From NCBI RefSeq assembly GCF_007341385.1, contig NZ_VJYD01000009.1, positions 124,001 through 188,000 of the forward strand: a stretch of DNA of 64,000 nucleotides. The letters are read 5' to 3'. Position numbers and translations under genes: made by a program. Of this stretch, positions 1-7,902 are shown one piece after another. This DNA comes from Flavobacterium daemonense (GTDB taxonomy: Bacteria > Bacteroidota > Bacteroidia > Flavobacteriales > Flavobacteriaceae). Position 1 is the stretch's first letter; the number at the start of each line of letters is the position of its first letter. Below the pieces are notes generated by a model, which was given only the letters and a program-made list of their open reading frames with translations, was not told the DNA's origin and did no database searches.

Positions 1-486
1 GTCATTATCAACATCAACACCAGGCAGTTGTTTTAATAAAGTTTCAACATTGGCATCTGGCCTCACTTTAAACGCCGAGGCATTAAATTCCAAAGTATCT
101 TTTTTAATGGCGACTGGAGGCGCTTCGGTTTTAATGACTACATTTTCAAGCGCATTTATATTTTCTGCCAAATAAAGCTTTCCAAAATCCTTGCTTTCTA
201 TCAGCTCTTTCTGTTCTTCAACCAAAGTTTGATAGCCCATATAATTGACTTTCAAATAAACAGGCTTATTTATTTTTTTTGTATTTATTCTGAAAACTCC
301 ATTTTTGTCGGTAGTTGCATATTCAATTACAGCAGAATCCTTTACGGTTGTAAAATATACAGTCGCCATTTCAAGCGGAACCTGTGTGTTAAGATCTACG
401 ACGGTTCCTTTGAGAATAATATCATTTTGCGCATTGGCGGCAACGCAAAAAAGAAAAAATAATAAATAAGAAAAATACTTGGTCAT
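1..486 (-). CDS. TonB-dependent receptor, N-terminal part (cut by window edge)
   Basis: Read on the minus strand, an ATG at 484-486 opens a frame that runs off the left edge of the window. It starts with a signal peptide (MTKYFSYLLFFLFCVAANAQ), followed by a carboxypeptidase-regulatory-like beta-sandwich domain (about residues 22-110) and then the start of a plug domain with the characteristic run of 'ETLLKQLPGVDVD'. This is the layout of Bacteroidota outer-membrane beta-barrel receptors that import large substrates with TonB energy. The substrate cannot be told from the part that is visible. Only about 160 residues of a protein that usually has 800 or more are present. Confidence 0.8.
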   Translation of the reverse strand, partial: MTKYFSYLLFFLFCVAANAQNDIILKGTVVDLNTQVPLEMATVYFTTVKDSAVIEYATTDKNGVFRINTKKINKPVYLKVNYMGYQTLVEEQKELIESKDFGKLYLAENINALENVVIKTEAPPVAIKKDTLEFNASAFKVRPDANVETLLKQLPGVDVDND

Positions 487-578
487 AATGGGTTGGTTAG
501 AACTATTAAGACCCAGAAACAACTTAAAGGTTTAATTTTAAGTTTAACAATTAGCGCGCATTTTGTTTAAAAACAAAA

Positions 579-602
579 AAATCCCCTTTTTACAGGGGAT
601 TT
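579..602 (-). terminator. Rho-independent terminator of der
   Basis: A perfect stem (AAATCCCC / GGGGATTT) lies just past the stop codon of der. The A-rich run at 570-580 becomes a T-tract on the minus strand. Confidence 0.8.
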
Positions 603-607
603 CATTT

Positions 608-1921
608 TTATTTTTCTCGGATATAAATATCGATCGGCACTCCGGCAAAGTCCCAATTTTCTCTAATTTTATTTTCAAGATATCGTTTATACGGCTCTTT
701 AACGTATTGCGGCATATTGGCAAAAAACACAAACTGAGGCGTTGGTGTTGGCAACTGCATACAATATTTAATTTTTACGTATTTACCTTTTGTCGCTGGT
801 GGCGGATATGCTTCAATCACCTTCAACATATATTCGTTGAATTTTGAAGTCGAAATTCTTTGTTTTCTGTTTTCGAAAACCTGAACTGTAGCTTCCAATG
901 CTTTCAACAAACGTTGTTTTGTTAATGCTGAAACGAATAAAATTGGCACATCAGTAAAAGGCATTAATTCTTTTTTGATTTTCTCTTCGTAATCACGCGT
1001 TGACATGGTATCTTTTTCAACCAAATCCCATTTGTTTACCAAGATTACAACGCCTTTACGGTTTTTCTCAGCCAACCAGAAAATACTCTGATCCTGGCCT
1101 TCAAATCCGCGGGTTGCATCAATAACCAAAATACAAATATCGGCATGCTCGATTGCTCTTACAGAACGCATTACAGAATAAAATTCTAAATCTTCCTTAA
1201 CTTTTGCTTTACGACGAATTCCAGCAGTATCAACCAAGTTGAATTCGAAACCAAAACGGTCAAATTTTGTATCAATTGCATCACGAGTTGTTCCTGCAAT
1301 ATCTGTTACAATATAACGATCTTTACCAATCAAGGCGTTGATAAAACTAGATTTTCCAGCATTTGGGCGTCCAACAACTGCAAAACGAGGCAATTCAACT
1401 TCTGGAGTTTCAGGTTCAGGTTTTTCTGGAAAAGCTTCAATCAAAGCATCCAACAAATCTCCTGTTCCACTTCCAGAAATACTTGCAAAAGTGTAATATT
1501 CACCTAAACCAAGGTTATAAAACTCCACTGCATCTTTCTCACGCATAGCATTATCCACCTTATTTACGGCTAATAAAACTGGTTTTGTTACTTTACGAAG
1601 CAATTTTGCAACAGTTTCATCCATTGGCGTAATTCCTTCTTCAACATCAACCACAAAAATAATAACATCGGCTTCGTCGATAGCAAGTTCTACTTGTTTA
1701 CGGATTTCACCTTCAAATACGTCATCAGATCCGCGAACATATCCGCCGGTATCAATTACAGAAAACTCTTTTCCGTTCCACTCGCTTTTACCATAGTTTC
1801 TATCACGGGTAACCCCAGATACTGAATCTACAATAGCTTCTCTTCTTTGTATCAGCCTATTAAAAAGGGTCGATTTCCCTACATTAGGTCTTCCTACTAT
1901 CGCAACAATGTTATTACTCAT
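608..1921 (-). CDS. der: Ribosome biogenesis GTPase Der (EngA)
   Basis: 437 residues, the usual length for Der. Two tandem GTPase domains are visible: the first with the P-loop GRPNVGKS at residues 10-17 and a DTGG switch motif, the second with GRPNAGKSS near residue 184, DTAGIRRK and NKWD. A C-terminal KH-like domain (about 350-437) follows. Der assists late assembly of the 50S ribosomal subunit in the cytoplasm. It sits next to era on the same strand but is separated by 337 bases, and a candidate -7 box (CAAAGGTA on the plus strand, 2032-2039) suggests its own promoter. Confidence 0.97.
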   Translation of the reverse strand: MSNNIVAIVGRPNVGKSTLFNRLIQRREAIVDSVSGVTRDRNYGKSEWNGKEFSVIDTGGYVRGSDDVFEGEIRKQVELAIDEADVIIFVVDVEEGITPMDETVAKLLRKVTKPVLLAVNKVDNAMREKDAVEFYNLGLGEYYTFASISGSGTGDLLDALIEAFPEKPEPETPEVELPRFAVVGRPNAGKSSFINALIGKDRYIVTDIAGTTRDAIDTKFDRFGFEFNLVDTAGIRRKAKVKEDLEFYSVMRSVRAIEHADICILVIDATRGFEGQDQSIFWLAEKNRKGVVILVNKWDLVEKDTMSTRDYEEKIKKELMPFTDVPILFVSALTKQRLLKALEATVQVFENRKQRISTSKFNEYMLKVIEAYPPPATKGKYVKIKYCMQLPTPTPQFVFFANMPQYVKEPYKRYLENKIRENWDFAGVPIDIYIREK

Positions 1922-1936
1922 TTTATTGAATTTTAG

Positions 1937-1952
1937 TCCCGAGGCTTCGGGA
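1937..1952. repeat. Short palindromic intergenic repeat (TCCCGAGGCTTCGGGA)
   Basis: Near-perfect 16-base palindrome just upstream of der. Related palindromes occur at 32307-32324 and inside the larger repeats at 46645-46747 and 54245-54348. It is probably a member of a REP-like intergenic family. Confidence 0.6.
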
Positions 1953-2031
1953 TTAGATTTTGGATTTCAGATTCTTAGCTTCCTAAAAACCTAATCACTT
2001 GTAATCCAAAATGCCTTATTTAAATTTTTTG

Positions 2032-2039
2032 CAAAGGTA
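2032..2039 (-). promoter_or_regulatory. Candidate -7 box of the der promoter
   Basis: On the minus strand it reads TACCTTTG, matching the Bacteroidota -7 consensus TAnnTTTG. It lies about 110 bases upstream of the der start codon. Confidence 0.5.
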
Positions 2040-2104
2040 GTTAAAAAAAGTTGCTGAGACGCTAAGTTTCTTAGTACCTAAGTTTTTATTGTTTTTTGTG
2101 TAAT

Positions 2105-2205
2105 TTTCAGGAGCTAATCCAGCTATCCGCTATATCTTTTCCTGGCTAAAGAAGCCAGAAAAAGGATACCGCTCCTATCTGGGCTAGGGCACCTATTTTC
2201 AAAAA
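2105..2205. repeat. Intergenic hairpin-bearing repeat-like sequence
   Basis: This fills most of the 337-base gap between der and era. A stem with CTGGCT / AGCCAG at its tip, extended by TATCTTTTC / GAAAAAGGATA, sits inside outer partly complementary arms (GGAGCTAATCCAGC and GCTCCTATCTGGGCTAG). To its right, 2218-2256 carries short direct repeats of an AACGATTAA-type word. No reading frame of note. It looks like a dispersed intergenic repeat, but only one copy is in this window. Confidence 0.4.
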
Positions 2206-2258
2206 GAACTTTTCGTTTAACGATTAAACAAATCAACGATTAACCGATTAAACAAAAA

Positions 2259-3146
2259 TTACTGATTATAACCAAATCGTTTCAGCATATTAGCGTTGCT
2301 TCTCCAGTTTTTGTTCACTTTTACGTAAAGTTCGATGTGAATTTGTTTTCCGAAGAATTTCTCTAGATCAGCTCTTGCATCGGTTCCTACTTTTTTCAAC
2401 GCTGCACCTTTATGTCCAATGATGATTCCTTTTTGTGTATCACGTTCAACCATAATTACAGAACGGATTCTGATGATATTTTCATCTTCATGAAATTCTT
2501 CTGTCACGATTTCAACTGCATACGGAATTTCTTTGCTGTAATTCAGCAAGATTTTCTCGCGGATGGTTTCGTTTACAAAGAAACGTTCTGGTTTGTCTGT
2601 TAATTGATCTTTTGGATAATAAGCTGGAGATTCTGGAAGCAACTCGATAATTCTGCCAAAAACTTCCGGAACATTGAAATTCTGTAGAGCCGAGATCGGA
2701 AAAATTTCAGCATTTGGCACTTTTTCTTTCCAAAATGTAACTTGCTGTTCTAATTGTTCCTGATTTGAATTGTCGATTTTATTAAGAAGAAGCAAAACCG
2801 GAATTTTAGCATGAATGATTTTCTTAAAGAAATCCTCATCTTTTAAGTCCTGCTCGCCTATTTCGACCATGTAAACTAAAATATCAGCATCTTCAAAAGC
2901 CGATTTTACGAAATTCATCATCGATTCCTGCATTTCGTACGCCGGTTTAATGATTCCCGGAGTGTCCGACAAAACCAATTGGAAATCCTCTCCATTTACA
3001 ATTCCAAGAATTCTATGACGTGTTGTTTGTGCTTTTGATGTAATAATTGATAATCTTTCTCCAACGAAAGCGTTCATCAATGTTGATTTTCCAACATTTG
3101 GATTCCCGATAATGTTTACGAAACCTGCTTTATGTGACATTTGCAT
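2259..3146 (-). CDS. era: GTPase Era
   Basis: 295 residues, matching Era. The N-terminal GTPase domain has the P-loop GNPNVGKS at residues 14-21, DTPGI in switch II and NKID. A C-terminal KH domain contains the IIGHKGAALKKVG loop (about 240-252). Era binds the 3' end of 16S rRNA during 30S maturation. The ATG at 3144-3146 is followed two codons later by another ATG (3138-3140), so the start is uncertain by two codons. A -7 box (TACCTTTG on the minus strand, 3161-3168) lies 15 bases upstream. Confidence 0.97.
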   Translation of the reverse strand: MQMSHKAGFVNIIGNPNVGKSTLMNAFVGERLSIITSKAQTTRHRILGIVNGEDFQLVLSDTPGIIKPAYEMQESMMNFVKSAFEDADILVYMVEIGEQDLKDEDFFKKIIHAKIPVLLLLNKIDNSNQEQLEQQVTFWKEKVPNAEIFPISALQNFNVPEVFGRIIELLPESPAYYPKDQLTDKPERFFVNETIREKILLNYSKEIPYAVEIVTEEFHEDENIIRIRSVIMVERDTQKGIIIGHKGAALKKVGTDARADLEKFFGKQIHIELYVKVNKNWRSNANMLKRFGYNQ

Positions 3147-3160
3147 ACTATTTTAAGGTG

Positions 3161-3168
3161 CAAAGGTA
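3161..3168 (-). promoter_or_regulatory. Candidate -7 box of the era promoter
   Basis: TACCTTTG on the minus strand, 14 bases before the era ATG, implying a very short leader. Confidence 0.5.
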
Positions 3169-3237
3169 GTCATATCAACTCAATAGAGAAAATAAAACAT
3201 TTTTTAATATTTTCGTTGGATTTCTAAAAAATCGACT

Positions 3238-3245
3238 TATCTTTG
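3238..3245 (+). promoter_or_regulatory. -7 box of the initiator tRNA promoter (copy 1)
   Basis: TATCTTTG, a match to TAnnTTTG. The same box followed by GCACCCGAA precedes the second initiator tRNA at 56652-56659. Confidence 0.65.
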
Positions 3246-3256
3246 CACCCGAACAT

Positions 3257-3329
3257 CGCGGGATAGAGCAGTAGGCAGCTCGTCGGGCTCATAACCCGAA
3301 GGTCACAGGTTCGAGTCCTGTTCCCGCTA
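3257..3329 (+). tRNA. Initiator tRNA-fMet (CAT), copy 1
   Basis: A 73-base cloverleaf: acceptor CGCGGGA / TCCCGCT, D arm, anticodon stem TCGGG / CCCGA with loop CTCATAA (anticodon 3290-3292), T arm ACAGG-TTCGAGT-CCTGT and discriminator A. The three G:C pairs at the base of the anticodon stem and the unpaired first acceptor position (C1 opposite U72) mark an initiator. CCA is not encoded. Identical to the copy at 56672-56744. The serine recombinase reading frame on the other strand ends inside this gene. Confidence 0.97.
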
Positions 3330-4845
3330 CTACTTGGGACAAAGAAGAGATATTCTTCTTTGTCCCTTTTTTATTTAAGGATATTTGCCTGTTAATATAG
3401 TATATCAGCCACACAACTTCATTTATTCTAGTGGTTCGAAACTCATTTTCTGAAATCGTGAAATTTTCAGGATAAATCGAACCTATCAAATCTCGTGAAT
3501 CTGCCCAATTGCCTGTATCGTAGTATTCATTGAGCTTCAGAAGGTTTTCGATTCCTGCTTTTAACAACCCTTCAATATCTTTGCTGTCAGTTTCAATTGC
3601 TGACAATTTTAGCTCCAGCCTGTTTACCATATCCCCATAATCAGATTTCATATCCCTGTAATCCACTGCATCAATCTGTTGTGTTGAAAGCAAATCTCTG
3701 GCATGTGAAATTCTCTTTTCATAATCTTTGATCTGATTCATGATACGATCTTTTTCTTCAAAAACTTCTTTAGTCTGCTCTTTATAGCATTCTGACAAAA
3801 CAATTGTATACACATTTTTGATTTCACGCATAGGTATATACTGCTTCAAATTATTTATAAATATTTCATTGGCTGTATCTGAATTTATCCTGTATCTGCA
3901 ACCTGCACTGCAATGATAATATGGATAGTACTTGTAGCGTCCTTTTGAGATGCTGGCTGTAAGTATTTTTCCGCAGTCTGGACAAAGAAAAAATCCTCTC
4001 AACGGAAAAGGTTTGGCAGTAATTGCCTTTGGCAGATAAGTCTTCGATCTGCCATCCAATATATCCTGCACTTTATAGAATAATGATTCAGAAATTAAAG
4101 CCTCGTGCTGTCCCCTTACATAGCGCAGTTCTTCGTCTTTGTATTTAGGCACGACTATTTTTCCACAATAAAGCGGATTGCGGATAGCACGCCAAAAATG
4201 ATTTTTGCCTGCTTTAAGCCCTTTTTCCTTTGCCATGTGCAAAACCTGTTCAGTATTGAAGATCCCTTTGGAAAGCTCTTCAAATGCCCATTTCAAAATC
4301 GATGCCTCAGGCTGATCAAATGTTATGTATTTGGTTCCGTCTTCCTTTACGCGATTTATATATCCTACAGGCGCGTAACCCATGTATCTCCCCTCTTTTC
4401 TTGCTCTTCTCATGCCATGAAAAGTATTTAGGGCTCTCCTGTCATTTTCAACTTCAGGAGCCGCAAGGTAAAAAGCAAGCATCATTTTATTCTCAGGAAT
4501 AGACAAATCAAGTGGCTGTTCAATCGCTTGTGGCTCAACTCCCTGTTTTCTTAAAATACTTATCATCTGGTAGGCATCTCCCGCATTCCTGCTGAACCTG
4601 TCCCATTTGGTAAACAGAACCAAATCTGATTTGTTTTTCATCTTCTTTAAGTTCATCAGGAGCTTCTTCCACTGTGGTCTGTTGAAAGTCTTTGCGGAAT
4701 GATCCTCATAAATTACAATTCTTATTTCAATAGAATTGATATCGCAATACTTGCGAAGCATTTCTTCCTGATTTCTTTGTGAGTAGCCACGATCTGCCTG
4801 TTCATCTGTACTCACTCTCACGTATAGGTCTGCTATTCTTTTCAT
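3289..4845 (-). CDS. Large serine recombinase (integrase of the element)
   Basis: 518 residues. The N-terminal resolvase-type catalytic domain (about 4-145) starts with YVRVSTDEQ, with S12 as the expected nucleophile. A recombinase domain follows (about 165-270), then a zinc-ribbon (CPDCGK with a later CSAGC) and a coiled coil (about 365-430). Such enzymes integrate and excise mobile elements. The last residues (GTGLEPVTFGL) are encoded by the complement of the tRNA-fMet gene, so the stop codon is supplied by the integration target. The frame also passes through the tRNA terminator hairpin at 3336-3366. The start overlaps the 69-residue gene upstream by 44 bases. Confidence 0.93.
   Translation of the reverse strand: MKRIADLYVRVSTDEQADRGYSQRNQEEMLRKYCDINSIEIRIVIYEDHSAKTFNRPQWKKLLMNLKKMKNKSDLVLFTKWDRFSRNAGDAYQMISILRKQGVEPQAIEQPLDLSIPENKMMLAFYLAAPEVENDRRALNTFHGMRRARKEGRYMGYAPVGYINRVKEDGTKYITFDQPEASILKWAFEELSKGIFNTEQVLHMAKEKGLKAGKNHFWRAIRNPLYCGKIVVPKYKDEELRYVRGQHEALISESLFYKVQDILDGRSKTYLPKAITAKPFPLRGFFLCPDCGKILTASISKGRYKYYPYYHCSAGCRYRINSDTANEIFINNLKQYIPMREIKNVYTIVLSECYKEQTKEVFEEKDRIMNQIKDYEKRISHARDLLSTQQIDAVDYRDMKSDYGDMVNRLELKLSAIETDSKDIEGLLKAGIENLLKLNEYYDTGNWADSRDLIGSIYPENFTISENEFRTTRINEVVWLIYYINRQISLNKKGTKKNISSLSQVVAGTGLEPVTFGL
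3336..3372 (+). terminator. tRNA-fMet terminator (within recombinase frame)
   Basis: A perfect 13-base-pair stem (GGGACAAAGAAGA / TCTTCTTTGTCCC) with a 5-base loop and a T-run on the plus strand. On the minus strand the same bases encode the penultimate residues of the recombinase. Confidence 0.8.
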
Positions 4846-5011
4846 CTTTTGTGTTTAAATAGTTAGAAACTGCCATGTTTGCCAGTTTTCTCAAAAATTC
4901 CAAAATCATTTCCGCCTGTTCAAGCGTCACTTCCACTCCTTCATCTTTCAGCATTTTTAATGTTTTCTCAGCCGTCATTCTCCCTCTCTCATTTCCTTCA
5001 TCTTTCTCCAT
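4802..5011 (-). CDS. Small helical protein preceding the recombinase
   Basis: 69 residues, charged and apparently all helical (residues 13-52 contain a heptad-like run rich in L, E and K). Its 3' end overlaps the recombinase start by 44 bases, so the two are probably cotranslated. Small proteins of this kind often precede serine recombinases in Bacteroidota elements and are sometimes misnamed as transporter subunits. No catalytic motif is visible. A recombination accessory role is only inferred from position. Confidence 0.65.
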   Translation of the reverse strand: MEKDEGNERGRMTAEKTLKMLKDEGVEVTLEQAEMILEFLRKLANMAVSNYLNTKDEKNSRPIRESEYR

Positions 5012-5030
5012 TTGACAATCCTTTTCATTA

Positions 5031-5056
5031 AAAAAAGACCATTACTGGTCTTTTTT
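5031..5056 (-). terminator. Bidirectional hairpin terminator
   Basis: AAAAAAGACC / GGTCTTTTTT stem between the 117-residue gene and the small gene upstream of the recombinase. This suggests that recombinase expression is separated from the genes further upstream. Confidence 0.7.
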
Positions 5057-5206
5057 GTTCCACAATCATTTATCGCTATAAAGCTAAAGCGTATTTTTCA
5101 TTTTACCCCCATCAAAATATGGCGGGGATAATAACAAAGATAAAAGCTAAATCAATGGCAATCATAAGTAAAATATACTCATCAAAGAGCTTGATTTTCT
5201 CAATGA

Positions 5207-5560
5207 TCAACTCTCTTTAATTGAGTCAGGTTTTTGACTTATATAAAACTGATGCAGTTCATCAAATAATTCAAATTCTCTCTGTGGCATTAACTGAAGT
5301 GCTAATTCCAATATTCCCAATACATTTATCTGTGGATTCCGTATCAGCTCTGAAACATATGGAGGATCGCTTTCTAAAGCCAGTATACTTACTTTAAGCA
5401 GATCTGCAATCATTATGCTCAGTTCATTATAACCTGAAACTTTTACTTCCAAAACAAATGAATTCTCCTTTTCCTGATCCGTTTTCAACTTTGTGAAAAA
5501 ATCAATTTTGTTCATGAGGCTGACAAAATCTCTGTGCGAGTCTTTTTCTTCAATTTCCAT
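5207..5560 (-). CDS. Hypothetical protein, partner of HEPN-like protein
   Basis: 117 residues, not recognised. Acidic, mostly helical, no signal peptide or membrane segment. The ATG at 5558-5560 starts only four bases after the end of the 282-residue gene, so the two almost certainly form one transcription unit. If the upstream protein is a HEPN/MNT-like module this could be a modulator or antitoxin-type partner, but nothing in the sequence proves that. Confidence 0.6.
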   Translation of the reverse strand: MEIEEKDSHRDFVSLMNKIDFFTKLKTDQEKENSFVLEVKVSGYNELSIMIADLLKVSILALESDPPYVSELIRNPQINVLGILELALQLMPQREFELFDELHQFYISQKPDSIKES

Positions 5561-5564
5561 GACT

Positions 5565-6413
5565 CTAGTTTCTAAGTTTTAGACTTTCCAGACGGTTAAG
5601 TTCTGTCTCTGCCAGTTCAATTGCATTCTGTTGAAAGAGATTACATCTTTTCTGCAATAATTCCGTATTCAGAAAATTTATGCTTTTCAATTTAGTCCAA
5701 CGAAGTTTGCTTGGATGCATTTTTATAAGATCAAACAGTTTTTTATCCTCCTGTGTATTTCGAGGAAATATCTCAGAAGTCAGATCTGTGAAGATCTCAC
5801 ACAGGTCAAATAAATATGCAATAGAAAAATGATTGGGATTATATCCAAGAAAAATATCAATCAAGCCCAGACACAGCTGTTCAACAGCAGTATGCATCAT
5901 TGCTTCCTGAATAATTTCAGCATCATTTCCGTCAATCTGATTTTCGCTTTCAAGATAAACCTCAGCAATTCTTTTTCTATTGTTCCAATAGGAGCGTACA
6001 GATTCAAAATTACGTATAGGTATTTCGTCAAAAGCAATATTCGGAGGAACATTCACATGTTCATATACAATCTGGCTTTTGGTCAATACTTCATGAAAGA
6101 AAAACATTTTATGAGGTGCTAAAAATCTGACTGACGTAGCTTTATGAAGCAATAAAGTAACTGTGTAGCGATTGTCTGTTTTAGTCTTGATTGCATCGGC
6201 AATATCACATGAAGCATTTTCTATGATTTCATTAGTAATGACCAATAAATAAAAATGAGTATGCTCTTTCTGTTTGGATAAAGATTCCTGAAAAGGATTC
6301 TGAACAGCCTGAGTTTTCTTTTTCTCCCCAAAGCAATAAATACCGCTTGTTGAGATTTTATCAATGATAATGTTGCTGATTAATTGTAATCCTGTGCTGT
6401 CGATTGTTTTCAT
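5565..6413 (-). CDS. HEPN-like domain protein with degenerate N-terminal domain
   Basis: 282 residues. The C-terminal half (about 130-275) contains an AVEQLCLGLIDIFLGYNPNHFSI-type stretch (interrupted here by other residues in relatives), which resembles the HEPN domains that follow nucleotidyltransferase domains. The N-terminal half (about 1-125) could be a decayed nucleotidyltransferase, as no GSxxxxxDxD motif is visible. The canonical RNase motif Rx4-6H of active HEPN toxins is also not visible. It is divergently transcribed from the XRE regulator and followed at four bases by a 117-residue gene. A role in RNA binding or element maintenance is possible. Family assignment is by eye only. 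Confidence 0.55.
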   Translation of the reverse strand: MKTIDSTGLQLISNIIIDKISTSGIYCFGEKKKTQAVQNPFQESLSKQKEHTHFYLLVITNEIIENASCDIADAIKTKTDNRYTVTLLLHKATSVRFLAPHKMFFFHEVLTKSQIVYEHVNVPPNIAFDEIPIRNFESVRSYWNNRKRIAEVYLESENQIDGNDAEIIQEAMMHTAVEQLCLGLIDIFLGYNPNHFSIAYLFDLCEIFTDLTSEIFPRNTQEDKKLFDLIKMHPSKLRWTKLKSINFLNTELLQKRCNLFQQNAIELAETELNRLESLKLRN

Positions 6414-6573
6414 AATTTTACTTTTTTTAATTAATACTTGTCTGAAAAGTTGTATTTTTGTTTAATACACAGCAAGTAAGCAATTGATTGTACCGTACCG
6501 AACTAATCGAAATTGTATCAAACAAATTGACGCTTGTATTTTACCAATACAGAAAATTTAAAAGAATTTTAAA

Positions 6574-6581
6574 TATCTTTG
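6574..6581 (+). promoter_or_regulatory. -7 box giving a near-leaderless XRE transcript
   Basis: TATCTTTG, a match to TAnnTTTG, ends five bases before the ATG at 6586. Upstream, 6536-6550 holds the inverted repeat GTATT-ttacc-AATAC, a possible operator. Confidence 0.55.
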
Positions 6582-6585
6582 AACT

Positions 6586-6981
6586 ATGAACACAGCTACG
6601 AAACCAAAACATATTGGAAGAAATATAAGCCGAATTAGAGAGCTTAGAGGAATGAAACAAGAAGCCCTTGCAATAGCTATTGGAGTTAGTCAGCAGTCTG
6701 TTTCTAATATTGAAGCAAGTGAAGTAGTTGATGAAGAAAAACTTCAAGCTATAGCTGAAGTTTTGGGTGTTTCTGCTGAAGCTATTAAAAATTATAGTGA
6801 TGAAACAGTTCTAAATAATATTCAGAATAATTTTGAAGGATCTGTTATTAATAGTGGACCAACTGTAAATCATAACTGCACATTTAACCCACTTGATAAA
6901 GTGGTCGAGTTATACGAACGTTTAGTTCAAGCTGAGAAAGATAAAGTTGAATATTTGGAAAAATTGCTAAAGGATAAATAA
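6586..6981 (+). CDS. XRE-family helix-turn-helix regulator
   Basis: 131 residues. The N-terminal HTH domain (about 10-65) reads like Cro/CI repressors, with GVSQQSVSNIEAS as the recognition helix region. A linker (80-105) leads to a C-terminal coiled coil (about 108-130, EYLEKLLKD). It probably controls the element and the divergent HEPN-like operon, with the shared 172-base intergenic region as operator. A strong terminator follows at 7011-7037. Confidence 0.85.
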   Translation: MNTATKPKHIGRNISRIRELRGMKQEALAIAIGVSQQSVSNIEASEVVDEEKLQAIAEVLGVSAEAIKNYSDETVLNNIQNNFEGSVINSGPTVNHNCTFNPLDKVVELYERLVQAEKDKVEYLEKLLKDK

Positions 6982-7010
6982 CCTTTATAAAAGATATATT
7001 AATTCCAAGT

Positions 7011-7037
7011 AAGAGACTCAAATTGAGTCTCTTTTTT
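7011..7037 (+). terminator. Terminator after the XRE gene
   Basis: AAGAGACTCA / TGAGTCTCTT stem followed by a T-run. Confidence 0.8.
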
Positions 7038-7077
7038 GTTTTACTATATTCTTCAAACCATTACAAAAAACAATACT

Positions 7078-7338
7078 ATGGATAAGACTATAAAACTTCG
7101 AGTAAAAAAAGAAATTAACAGGGACAACGAACTTAAAATATTAAAACTAAAAGGTAATTTGATTACTAAAGGATACACTGAAATTATTCATATTGCAGAT
7201 GAAAATGAAGACTTTTATTTGAACTCTTTTTCAACTTCTTCTGACTATAAAATAGAAGCGGAAAATTTTGTATTGGAATATATCTCATTAAACAATCTCA
7301 GCGATACAATTACTTTACTTAGTGCTTCACATAAATAA
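7078..7338 (+). CDS. Small hypothetical protein
   Basis: 86 residues from the ATG at 7078; an in-frame ATG at 7036 would lie in the terminator tail and is rejected. Soluble, mixed alpha/beta pattern, no known motif. Lies inside the recombinase element, between the XRE regulator and the gene-free structured region. Function unknown. Confidence 0.55.
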   Translation: MDKTIKLRVKKEINRDNELKILKLKGNLITKGYTEIIHIADENEDFYLNSFSTSSDYKIEAENFVLEYISLNNLSDTITLLSASHK

Positions 7339-7486
7339 AATTTCAGACCAAATTTAAGTTACTAATTCATCCAAAAAACCTTCAGATAAACACCCAAAAT
7401 TTTAAAGATTACAGCGGAGCAAGCTGTTCAACACTACGTTACTTTCTTTTCTTTATTTTATTTTTCGGATAGGTTTTATATTAAAA

Positions 7487-7652
7487 AAGAAACAGTTTAA
7501 AACACTTCAAAAAAGAATAAAAAGTAAGCCAAATTATGATATTTTGATAAAGTAAGTGCGCATAATGACACTCCTCGTTCCTCGTCCTGCCACCCTTCGG
7601 GACTTATAGCACTTACTTCACCAAAATCCCATTTTAAAACTGCTTTCTTTTT
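7487..7652. repeat. Long imperfect inverted repeat
   Basis: The left part AAGAAACAGTTTAAAAC (7487 on) and AAGTAAGTGC (7551-7560 region) are mirrored on the right by GCACTTACTT (about 7609-7618) and TTTTAAAACTGCTTTCTT. The centre carries CCTCGTTCCTCGTCCTGCC and CCCTTCGGGA. It could be a cruciform or a transfer-origin-like site. The left arm carries about 35 extra bases. Confidence 0.45.
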
Positions 7653-7782
7653 CTCCTTTTTCTTTTGAAAATATATTTATCGGAACAAAAAATTAACCTC
7701 TCAACTGATCAATTAATAAAGCATTACATCTAAAATAATCTTTACTGATCTGATTTAAAATATTGTATTTAAATTAGTTTTC

Positions 7783-7902
7783 ATCCTTTAAGAGTCTCCA
7801 AGATTGCCACGTTCCTGCAATCTGCAAGATGTCCGGTTGTATCACAACCGATATCTTGCCACCTATTGCCTCGGAACTCGGCTGTGGAGAAACTGAAAGG
7901 AT
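7783..7902 (+). ncRNA. Candidate structured RNA (multi-stem junction)
   Basis: An outer stem ATCCTTT (7783-7789) / AAAGGAT (7896-7902) is followed by TCTCCA (7795-7800) / TGGAGA (7885-7890). These close a junction with two perfect hairpins: AGATTGC / GCAATCT (7801-7807 with 7817-7823), and a long one made of GCAAGAT / ATCTTGC (7824-7830 with 7853-7859) and CGGTTGT / ACAACCG (7834-7840 with 7844-7850). The first hairpin loop contains GTTCC, complementary to GGAAC at 7873-7877, so a pseudoknot is possible. Since all pairings are also palindromic, strand is a guess. Confidence 0.5.

Noticed and set aside
5565..6413. Active HEPN/MNT toxin-antitoxin fusion
   Set aside because: Neither the Rx4-6H RNase motif nor the nucleotidyltransferase GSxxxxxDxD motif is visible, so only a HEPN-like label is kept.
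7036..7077. Upstream ATG for the small gene at 7078
   Set aside because: It lies in the T-tail of the XRE terminator, so the transcript probably does not contain it as a start.
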